Below, piece by piece: positions 45,354-54,205 of a DNA stretch of 54,205 bases; position 1 is the first letter of the stretch, and each line of letters begins with the position of its first letter. The stretch lies in assembly GCF_004342885.1 (NCBI RefSeq), contig NZ_SMAB01000015.1, positions 1-54,205 of the forward strand, in the 5' to 3' direction. This DNA comes from Tepidibacillus fermentans (lineage in GTDB: Bacteria > Bacillota > Bacilli > Tepidibacillales > Tepidibacillaceae). The translations under genes were made by a program, and so were the position numbers. A model generated the notes under the pieces. It was not told the DNA's origin, made no database searches, and saw only the letters and a program-made list of their open reading frames with translations.

Positions 45354-46493
45354 ATGCATTTTATAATTGATAAATCACAACTGATGAATGGAATCCAACA
45401 TGTAAATAAGGCCGTTTCAACAAAAACAACGATACCCATATTAACTGGGATTAAATTTGATCTAACAGCGGAAGGATTAACGTTGATTGGAAGCGACTCT
45501 GATATTTCTATTCAAATATTTATACCTAAAATAGATCAGGAAAAGGAATATGTAAAAATCTATCAAGAGGGAAAAATCGTATTACCTGCAAAATATATTG
45601 TGGAAATTGTAAAAAAACTGCCTAGTGATGAAATTGAATTTGAGCAGACCGATCATTTATCTGTGATTATTCGTTCAGGACGAACTGAATTTCGTCTAAA
45701 TGGTTATGATGCGGAGGAATTTCCTAATTTGCCTCAAATTGAGGAAGAGCAAGTATTTAAAATTCAAAGCGATTTATTAAAATCAATGATTCGTCAAACA
45801 TTATTTGCTGTTCATACTTTAGAAAGTAGACCAATTTTAACAGGTGTACTCTGGGAATTAGAAAACCATATGTTAAAATTTGTTGCTACCGATTCCCATC
45901 GATTAGCGACCAGAACCTCAATGGTTGAGACACTTAACGATACAACATTTCACAATATTGTAGTACCTGGAAAATCATTAAATGAATTGAGCAAAATACT
46001 CGAGGATGAACCAACAACTGTTCAGATTATCGTCACAGAGAATCAAATTCAAGTGAAAATGAAACATCTGTTATTCTATTCTCGATTATTAGATGGTACG
46101 TATCCTGATACTTCAAGAATTATTCCTGATAAATTTAAAACGAATCTTATTCTTTCAAAACAAGAATTTGCTGATGCGATAGAAAGAGCGTTATTAATTG
46201 CAAAAGATGATAAGAATAATATTGTAAAATTTACTACCCAAGAACATTTGATGGTTGAACTTTCATCGAATTCTCAAGAAGTCGGTCATGTAACAGAACA
46301 AATTCAAGCAAATGAAATCGATGGAGATCAAATTAAAATTTCATTTAATGCAAAATATGTGTTAGAAGCATTAAAAGCAATCGACAGTCAAGAAATACGA
46401 ATCGAATTTACTGGTGCTTTAAGTCCATTTGTAATTAAACCAGTAGATCACGATTGGGCTTTGCATTTAATATTGCCCGTTCGCACTTATTAA
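45354..46493 (+). CDS. dnaN: DNA polymerase III beta subunit (sliding clamp)
   Basis: The ring-shaped processivity clamp. The 379-residue protein has three tandem clamp domains; LMNGIQHVNKAVSTKTTIPIL opens domain I and LILPVRTY closes the chain, as in Bacillus. GGAGGT lies four bases before the ATG at 45354. Confidence 0.98.
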   Translation: MHFIIDKSQLMNGIQHVNKAVSTKTTIPILTGIKFDLTAEGLTLIGSDSDISIQIFIPKIDQEKEYVKIYQEGKIVLPAKYIVEIVKKLPSDEIEFEQTDHLSVIIRSGRTEFRLNGYDAEEFPNLPQIEEEQVFKIQSDLLKSMIRQTLFAVHTLESRPILTGVLWELENHMLKFVATDSHRLATRTSMVETLNDTTFHNIVVPGKSLNELSKILEDEPTTVQIIVTENQIQVKMKHLLFYSRLLDGTYPDTSRIIPDKFKTNLILSKQEFADAIERALLIAKDDKNNIVKFTTQEHLMVELSSNSQEVGHVTEQIQANEIDGDQIKISFNAKYVLEALKAIDSQEIRIEFTGALSPFVIKPVDHDWALHLILPVRTY

Positions 46494-46541
46494 TTATGTC
46501 ACCTTTAATATTCGTGGGTGTTGAAATCAAGGAGTTCGAAT

Positions 46542-46757
46542 ATGGAATTAGTTAAAATTGATAGCGAATTTATTACACTAGGACAGTTATTAAAGTTATT
46601 GAACATCATTGATACCGGAGGACAAGCGAAGTTCTTTTTGCAAGAAAATGACATATGGGTAAATGGTGAAAAAGAGAATCGGCGGGGGAGAAAACTGTAT
46701 GCCTCTGATCGAATTCGAATCCAGCATAACGGCGAATACCAAATTATTTCTAAATAA
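46542..46757 (+). CDS. yaaA: S4-domain RNA-binding protein YaaA (RlbA)
   Basis: A 71-residue S4-like RNA-binding protein conserved between dnaN and recF; in B. subtilis linked to ribosome assembly. It has FITLGQLLKLLNIIDTGGQA and WVNGEKENRRGRKLY, the S4 alpha-L core. AAGGAG lies seven bases before the ATG and length equals the B. subtilis protein. Confidence 0.94.
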   Translation: MELVKIDSEFITLGQLLKLLNIIDTGGQAKFFLQENDIWVNGEKENRRGRKLYASDRIRIQHNGEYQIISK

Positions 46758-46777
46758 TCATAAATGGGAGAGAAGAT

Positions 46778-47899
46778 ATGTTTCTTACTCATCTCCACTT
46801 AAAAAATTATCGTAATTATGCAGAACTAGATTTACTTTTTGACCAGCGAATTAATATTTTCCAGGGAAATAATGCACAGGGAAAAACCAATATTGTTGAA
46901 GCCATCTATCTTTTAGCTTTGGCAAAATCACATCGTACTGCGAAAGAAAAGGAGTTGGTCCAATGGGGCCAATCTTTTTCTGTTATTAAAGGTACTGTTG
47001 AGAGAACAATGGGAAATGTAAGCTTAGAGATTCAAATCACGGATAAAGGAAAAAAAGCAAAAATTAATGCTTTAGAACAAAAAAAATTAAGCGATTATAT
47101 AGGAGCATTCAATGTGATCCTTTTTGCTCCTGAAGATTTAACATTAGTCAAGGGTAGTCCACAATATCGGCGCAAATTCCTTGATATTGAAATTGGTCAA
47201 ATTCAACCCTCTTATCTTTATCATCTCGCTCAATACCAAAAAGTTCTTCAGCAAAGAAATAATTTATTAAAGGATTTTTCAAAAGTAAAGAAGAATAAAT
47301 TGGAGATGTTAGAAATTTGGAATGTACAAATGGTTGAACATGGGGCAAAAATATTAGATAAACGGCTTAAATTTCTGAAAAAATTAGAAAAAAGAGCACA
47401 AGAAGTACATGATGGAATTACAGAAGGAATGGAAAATTTGAATATTTATTATAAAAGTTCTATACCTTTAGAAAAAGGTTTGGAAACAGAATCTGATATT
47501 CGATTTCAGTTTGAACGTATCATTGAAAAATACATGCCCCTAGAATTAAATCGAGGGACAAGTATGATTGGCCCTCACCGGGATGATTTAGATTTTTATA
47601 TCAATCAAATTGACGTGAGGTCTTATGGGTCACAAGGACAACAAAGAACGACTGCCTTATCATTAAAACTTGCAGAGATTGAATTGATTCATGAAGAAAT
47701 AGGAGAATATCCTATCCTCTTACTCGATGATGTTTTATCGGAGTTAGACAAAAAAAGACAAACCCATTTAATTAAAACTATAGAAAATAAAGTACAAACC
47801 ATGATTACGACAACAACAACAGAGGGAATCGATTTAATTCATTTAAATCATTCATCTAATTTTTACGTGTCAATGGGGAAAGTTACGAAAAAGGATTGA
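46778..47899 (+). CDS. recF: DNA replication and repair protein RecF
   Basis: SMC-like ATPase that loads RecA on gapped DNA with RecO and RecR. The 373-residue protein has Walker A NNAQGKTNIVEAIY, ABC signature GSQGQQRTTALSLK and Walker B ILLLDDVLSELD. RBS GGGAGAG. It is 20 bases after yaaA. Confidence 0.97.
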   Translation: MFLTHLHLKNYRNYAELDLLFDQRINIFQGNNAQGKTNIVEAIYLLALAKSHRTAKEKELVQWGQSFSVIKGTVERTMGNVSLEIQITDKGKKAKINALEQKKLSDYIGAFNVILFAPEDLTLVKGSPQYRRKFLDIEIGQIQPSYLYHLAQYQKVLQQRNNLLKDFSKVKKNKLEMLEIWNVQMVEHGAKILDKRLKFLKKLEKRAQEVHDGITEGMENLNIYYKSSIPLEKGLETESDIRFQFERIIEKYMPLELNRGTSMIGPHRDDLDFYINQIDVRSYGSQGQQRTTALSLKLAEIELIHEEIGEYPILLLDDVLSELDKKRQTHLIKTIENKVQTMITTTTTEGIDLIHLNHSSNFYVSMGKVTKKD

Positions 47900-47909
47900 G
47901 GTGTACATT

Positions 47910-50115
<2,206 letters not shown>

Positions 50116-50136
50116 ACTAGGGGATGGAGGTAAAAC

Positions 50137-52590
50137 ATGCTTGAGTCGAATCAAAGAATAAAAGAAGTGAATATTAGTCAGGAAATGAAAAGCTCATTTA
50201 TCGATTATGCGATGAGTGTAATTGTAAGCCGAGCATTGCCTGACGTACGGGATGGATTAAAGCCTGTTCATCGTAGGATTTTATACGCCATGAATGAATT
50301 AGGAATGACGCCAGATAAACCACACAAGAAGTCGGCAAGAATTGTTGGTGAAGTGATTGGTAAATATCATCCTCATGGAGATGCTGCCGTTTATGAAACC
50401 ATGGTTCGGATGGCCCAAGATTTTTCATTTCGCTATGTTTTAGTAGATGGACATGGAAATTTTGGTTCTATTGACGGTGATTCTGCGGCAGCAATGCGTT
50501 ATACAGAAGCGAGAATGTCTAGGATTTCAACAGAATTATTACGAGATATCAATAAAGAAACGATTGATTTTGGTGATAACTATGACGGTTCGGAAAAGGA
50601 ACCTTTGGTATTACCCGCTCGTTTTCCTAATTTATTAGTAAATGGAGCGGCTGGTATAGCAGTTGGGATGGCAACGAATATCCCTCCTCATCAATTAGGT
50701 GAGGTGATCGATGGAATCATTATGTTGATTGATCACAAAGATGTGGAGATCAATCAGTTAATGACAGCAATTAAAGGACCAGATTTTCCAACAGGTGGAA
50801 TTATATTAGGAAAAGAAGGGATTAAAAAGGCATATCAGACAGGAAAAGGCTCAATTACGATTCGAGCGAAAGCTTTTATTGAAGAAATGAATAATGGCAA
50901 GAGTCGAATTATTGTTGAGGAAATCCCTTATCAAGTGAACAAAGCGAAATTGATTGAAAAAATTGCTGAATTAGTTCGCGATAAAAAAATTGATGGGATT
51001 ACTGATTTAAGGGACGAGTCAGACCGAAATGGAATGAGGATTGTTATTGAGTTACGTCGAGATGTAAATGCCAATGTTGTATTAAATAACCTATACAAGC
51101 AAACAAGTCTACAAACTTCTTTTGGTATTAATATCTTAGCATTAGTGGATGGAGAACCAAAAGTACTCAATTTAAAACAAGTTCTAACCCATTATTTAGA
51201 ACATCAAAAAGTAGTGATTCGTAGAAGAACAGAGTTTGATCTTAAAAAAGCGGAAGCAAGGGCACATATATTAGAAGGGTTACGGGTTGCTTTAGACCAT
51301 TTAGATGAAGTGATTGCACTAATCCGTGCATCGAGAACCACGGATGAAGCGAAAAATGGTTTAATGACCAAATTTCAGCTTACTGAAACTCAAGCCCAAG
51401 CAATCTTAGATATGAGATTACAACGCTTAACGGGGTTAGAAAGGGAAAAAATTGAGAATGAATATCAAGAATTAATGGTAAAAATTGCTGAATTAAAAGC
51501 AATTTTAGCGGATGAACAAAAAGTATTAACCATAATTAAAGAGGAATTATTAGAAATTAAGGAAAAATATAACGACGAGAGAAGGACAAAGATTACCAAT
51601 GCTGAGAATGAGATTGATGTAGAAGATCTCATTCCTGAAGAAGAGGTCGTCGTCATGTTAACCCATCAGGGCTATATAAAACGGCTACCTATCTCCACTT
51701 ATCGTAGTCAAAGACGAGGTGGAAAAGGTGTTACAGGTATGGGAACTAAAGAAGACGATTTTGTTCAACATGTCTTTATTACCAGTTCTCATAACTATAT
51801 CATGTTTTTCACAAATAAAGGTAAAGTATATCGTTTAAAGGCATATGAAATTCCTGAATTAAGTCGAACGGCCAAAGGAACGCCGATTATCAATTTGATT
51901 CAAATTGAATCGAATGAAAGGATTAATGCTGTTTTCTCGATAAGGGAATATACAGAAAATCATTATCTATTTTTTGCAACTGCTCAGGGAATTGTTAAAA
52001 AGACCCATCTTTCTGATTACGAAAATATACGAAAGGGTGGCCTTATTGCCATTAACTTAAAAGATGATGATGAATTGATCGGAGTCAAATTAACGGATGG
52101 GAACCAGGAGATCATCCTTGGTACAAAGATGGGACAATCCATTCGTTTTTCAGAGCAGGATGTAAGAGTGATGGGGAGAAGTGCTACAGGGGTAAGAGGA
52201 ATTCAATTAACAAACGATGATCTTGTTGTTGGAATGGATATTATCCGTGACGATCTCGATGTATTAATCGTGACAGAGAAAGGTTATGGGAAGCGAACGC
52301 CAGCCTCTGAATATCGAATACAAACAAGAGGAGGCAAAGGTATTAAAACTTTAAATGTAACGAATAAAAATGGTTATATCGTTAGCTTAAAAGTTGTATC
52401 CGAAGATGATGATCTTATGATCGTCACAACCAGTGCAATGGTCATTCGTCTCAATATGAATACCATCTCCTTAATAGGAAGGTATACCCAAGGTGTGAAA
52501 TTGATTCAAATTCAAGATGATGATTCTGTTGCAACTGTAGCTAGGGTACACACCAACGATAATGAAGATTATCGTGAAATAGATGATTAA
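50137..52590 (+). CDS. gyrA: DNA gyrase subunit A
   Basis: DNA-cutting subunit of gyrase. The 817-residue protein has the winged-helix with catalytic Tyr122 ([12 protein letters not shown]), tower, coiled coil, and a six-blade C-terminal beta-pinwheel with the GyrA box QRRGGKG. The quinolone-contact position equal to E. coli Ser83 is Ala83 ([10 protein letters not shown]), and the next acidic residue (Glu87) is present. It ends four bases before the 52594 element. Confidence 0.98.
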   Translation: MLESNQRIKEVNISQEMKSSFIDYAMSVIVSRALPDVRDGLKPVHRRILYAMNELGMTPDKPHKKSARIVGEVIGKYHPHGDAAVYETMVRMAQDFSFRYVLVDGHGNFGSIDGDSAAAMRYTEARMSRISTELLRDINKETIDFGDNYDGSEKEPLVLPARFPNLLVNGAAGIAVGMATNIPPHQLGEVIDGIIMLIDHKDVEINQLMTAIKGPDFPTGGIILGKEGIKKAYQTGKGSITIRAKAFIEEMNNGKSRIIVEEIPYQVNKAKLIEKIAELVRDKKIDGITDLRDESDRNGMRIVIELRRDVNANVVLNNLYKQTSLQTSFGINILALVDGEPKVLNLKQVLTHYLEHQKVVIRRRTEFDLKKAEARAHILEGLRVALDHLDEVIALIRASRTTDEAKNGLMTKFQLTETQAQAILDMRLQRLTGLEREKIENEYQELMVKIAELKAILADEQKVLTIIKEELLEIKEKYNDERRTKITNAENEIDVEDLIPEEEVVVMLTHQGYIKRLPISTYRSQRRGGKGVTGMGTKEDDFVQHVFITSSHNYIMFFTNKGKVYRLKAYEIPELSRTAKGTPIINLIQIESNERINAVFSIREYTENHYLFFATAQGIVKKTHLSDYENIRKGGLIAINLKDDDELIGVKLTDGNQEIILGTKMGQSIRFSEQDVRVMGRSATGVRGIQLTNDDLVVGMDIIRDDLDVLIVTEKGYGKRTPASEYRIQTRGGKGIKTLNVTNKNGYIVSLKVVSEDDDLMIVTTSAMVIRLNMNTISLIGRYTQGVKLIQIQDDDSVATVARVHTNDNEDYREIDD

Positions 52591-52593
52591 TTC

Positions 52594-52716
52594 GGGGCTG
52601 ATCCAAAAGTAAAGGACAGCCATCACATATACAATATATGTTTGAAAATAAAACATAGGAATTCTATTTATGTAATTCTTTAAAGGGCGCTGATCCTTAT
52701 GAGTCAGCCCCTTTTT
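52594..52716 (+). terminator. Palindromic repeat with GGGGCTGA ends, probable gyrA terminator
   Basis: Left GGGGCTGATCC (52594) pairs with AGTCAGCCCC (52702-52711), followed by TTTTTACTC. Between them lie further internal matches (GGCGCTGATCC). Ends resemble the 22313-22444 element (GGGGCTGTC...), so these may be one family. It lies four bases past gyrA. Confidence 0.65.
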
Positions 52717-52752
52717 ACTCTTTATTTAGCAAAGAAAATGTAAATTTACATC

Positions 52753-52782
52753 TTGTCGTTGAAAATGAAATATTTGTAAAAT
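52753..52782 (+). promoter_or_regulatory. Possible promoter of the HD-GYP gene
   Basis: TTGTCG (52753-52758) and TAAAAT (52777-52782), 18 bases apart, about 37 bases before the HD-GYP ATG. Weak -35 match. Confidence 0.4.
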
Positions 52783-52818
52783 GAAGATAAGCGAAAAGAT
52801 AAAAGGGGAAATATTATT

Positions 52819-53904
52819 ATGCCCATAATTTCAATCCAAAATATACAATCAGGAATGGTTCTAAAAGAGAATGTGTATAGCAAATTAGGTGGCCTTTTAT
52901 ATAAAAAAGGAACAATCTTAAAAGAGCAGGATCAAGAAATATTATTCGCATTTGGAGTCACAGACATTCATATCATTGATGACGAAAAAGATAAAGAAAA
53001 CAATAAGGTTTTGAAAAATGCAAAAAAAGAGCAAAGAATAGATGATAAAAGTAATCACCAAGTTGAGCTATATCAAAAAAATTATAATCGTGCATTCCGC
53101 TTAGTATCCAAAATTTTAAAGTCAGCTCAAGGAAATCCTCAAATTCCCATTATCGAGTTAAGAAATACAATTGAACCTCTTTTAGATTATCTACTTCAAA
53201 ATCAAAAAGTCTTACTCACTCTTAATTTTAATAATGATTTAAATAAATATGAAATTGTTCATGCTTTATCTGTTGGTATGTTATCTTATATGATGGCCAA
53301 TTGGATAGGGATGGATCAGAGTGAGTGGATGCAAGTTGCATTGGCTGGTGTACTTCATGATATTGGAATGAGTCGAATACCAAGCCAAATCTTAAATAAA
53401 AAAAAGAGTCTCGATTATTATGAGAAAGAAGAGATAAAAAAACATACAGTATATGGATATTATATGTTGAAAGGTACAAAAGGTTTAAATCAAGGGGCGA
53501 TTCTTGCTGTACTTCAACATCATGAAAGAAATGATGGTTCAGGTTATCCCCTTCAATTAAAACAAGAACAAATCCATACATATAGTAAAATTATTGCGAT
53601 CGCTGATGTATTTCACGCAATGATATCAAAAAGAAGTTACAGAGAACAATTTTCTTATTTTAAAGTTTTAGATCAGTTATTAGGAGATAGCTTTGGAAAG
53701 CTAGAACCTAAAATTGTACAAATATTTGTTAGGATGATGTCAAAGATTACTTTGGGGAGTCGTGTCGTATTGAACAATGGACTAGAGGGAAATATATTAT
53801 TTATTAATACGAATAATCCTACACGTCCTTTAATTCAAGTCAGTGATCAAATTATAAACTTAGAAAAAGAAAATAAGTTATTTATTCAGGACATCCTTAT
53901 TTAG
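52819..53904 (+). CDS. HD-GYP domain protein, probable cyclic-di-GMP phosphodiesterase
   Basis: Hydrolyses cyclic-di-GMP, probably to GMP. The 361-residue protein starts with a ~60-residue DUF3391-like N-terminus (IQSGMVLKENVYSKLGGLLY), then a helical linker, then HD-GYP (~140-310) with LHDIGMSRIP (HD) and HHERNDGSGYPLQL (GYP variant) plus later metal-ligand His. It lacks a REC or membrane sensor. It lies between gyrA and the rrn operon, with its own RBS (AAGGGGA). The corresponding B. subtilis site holds yaaC. Confidence 0.88.
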   Translation: MPIISIQNIQSGMVLKENVYSKLGGLLYKKGTILKEQDQEILFAFGVTDIHIIDDEKDKENNKVLKNAKKEQRIDDKSNHQVELYQKNYNRAFRLVSKILKSAQGNPQIPIIELRNTIEPLLDYLLQNQKVLLTLNFNNDLNKYEIVHALSVGMLSYMMANWIGMDQSEWMQVALAGVLHDIGMSRIPSQILNKKKSLDYYEKEEIKKHTVYGYYMLKGTKGLNQGAILAVLQHHERNDGSGYPLQLKQEQIHTYSKIIAIADVFHAMISKRSYREQFSYFKVLDQLLGDSFGKLEPKIVQIFVRMMSKITLGSRVVLNNGLEGNILFINTNNPTRPLIQVSDQIINLEKENKLFIQDILI

Positions 53905-53921
53905 GATGAGCTAAGTTACAA

Positions 53922-53950
53922 TTGACACATTATCATCAAAGTGATATATT
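53922..53950 (+). promoter_or_regulatory. rRNA promoter P1
   Basis: TTGACA (53922-53927), 17-base spacer, TATATT (53945-53950). First of two tandem promoters typical of Bacillus rrn operons. Confidence 0.85.
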
Positions 53951-53993
53951 ATAAAAGCTGTTAATTGATGAACAAAGTATTTTAAAAAATATA

Positions 53994-54023
53994 TTGACAA
54001 TCAATGGTGTAATATGATAAATT
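53994..54023 (+). promoter_or_regulatory. rRNA promoter P2
   Basis: TTGACA (53994-53999) with TAAATT (54018-54023) 18 bases downstream. About 100 bases before 16S. The leader TTGTTCTTTGAAAACTGAAC follows, the conserved Bacillales rrn antitermination/processing leader. Confidence 0.75.
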
Positions 54024-54120
54024 ATTTTTTGCCGTTGTAATTGTTCTTTGAAAACTGAACAGTGTCAGCTTAGCGTAAACCCTTCAATTCAGAAGGAAAA
54101 ACAAAGAGCTATATCAAACA

Positions 54121-54205
54121 ATCTTTAATGGAGAGTTTGATCCTGGCTCAGGACGAACGCTGGCGGCGTGCCTAATACATGCAAGTCGAATGACAGGTGT
54201 CAGAT
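54121..54205 (+). rRNA. rrs: 16S ribosomal RNA (5' end, partial)
   Basis: The window ends inside 16S. The conserved AGAGTTTGATCCTGGCTCAG is at 54132-54151, followed by GACGAACGCTGGCGGCGTGC and TACATGCAAGTCGA. The mature 5' end is about 54121-54123; the exact base cannot be set from sequence alone. Confidence 0.97.

Overview
The window is chromosomal DNA around the replication origin of a low-GC, endospore-forming member of the Bacillales. The evidence is the Bacillus-type order rpmH-[oriC]-dnaA-dnaN-yaaA-recF-remB-gyrB-gyrA followed by an rRNA operon, the complete walRKHIJ-htrA cluster, parA/parB/noc with parS sites, and sporulation-linked genes (yyaC, spo0J/soj, spoIIIJ/jag). A Tepidibacillus- or Vulcanibacillus-like genus is possible, but that is only an impression. 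Almost everything left of oriC (1-43.3 kb) is on the minus strand and everything right of it (43.8-54.2 kb) on the plus strand, so genes point away from the origin, co-directional with replication.

Layout. 0.2-2.6 kb: a type I-like DNA methylase with a half-size specificity protein; this is the most accessory-looking part. 2.7-11.9 kb: rlmH, htrA, the WalRK two-component operon and a LysM/G5/M23 peptidoglycan hydrolase. 11.9-13.3 kb: tRNA-Thr, tRNA-Glu and tRNA-Lys, a small plus-strand protein and an IS30 remnant. 13.3-22.2 kb: purA with a PurR operator, dnaB-rplI-gdpP-yybS-mazG-like, the rpsF-ssb-rpsR operon and ychF. 22.3-24.4 kb: an acetate/solute symporter with its DUF485 partner. 24.8-30.9 kb: a molybdopterin oxidoreductase (YyaE), YyzM, MscS, an acyltransferase broken by a 93-bp insertion, a YkvI-like transporter, YyaC and a truncated diacylglycerol kinase. 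30.9-43.3 kb: DUF4446, DUF554, a cysteine desulfurase, parB-parA-noc, rsmG-mnmG-mnmE and jag-yidC-yidD-rnpA-rpmH. 43.4-45.35 kb: dnaA flanked by two DnaA-box clusters (bipartite oriC). 45.35-54.2 kb: dnaN to gyrA, an HD-GYP phosphodiesterase, tandem rRNA promoters and the first ~85 bases of 16S rRNA.

How it works together. The core is the origin module: DnaA with its boxes, the clamp, RecF, gyrase, the ParABS/Noc segregation and nucleoid-occlusion system, and ribosome, tRNA-modification and membrane-insertion genes that benefit from origin-proximal dosage. WalRK and the M23 hydrolase link cell-wall growth to this region, and GdpP adds c-di-AMP turnover.

The least ordinary items are: (i) a scar-free 93-bp IS200/IS605-like remnant that puts two in-frame amber codons into an otherwise intact plsC; (ii) a family of 60-124 bp intergenic elements with conserved GGYTTGTAT termini, three copies, two in inverted orientation inside the ~800-bp noc-rsmG gap; (iii) a methylase whose N-terminal restriction-nuclease-like domain appears to have lost its catalytic residues; (iv) DnaA boxes in front of mnmE; and (v) a palindrome that looks like both the rlmH terminator and the -35 region of the methylase operon. 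I found no clearly novel multi-gene system; the repeats and remnants are the best candidates for follow-up.
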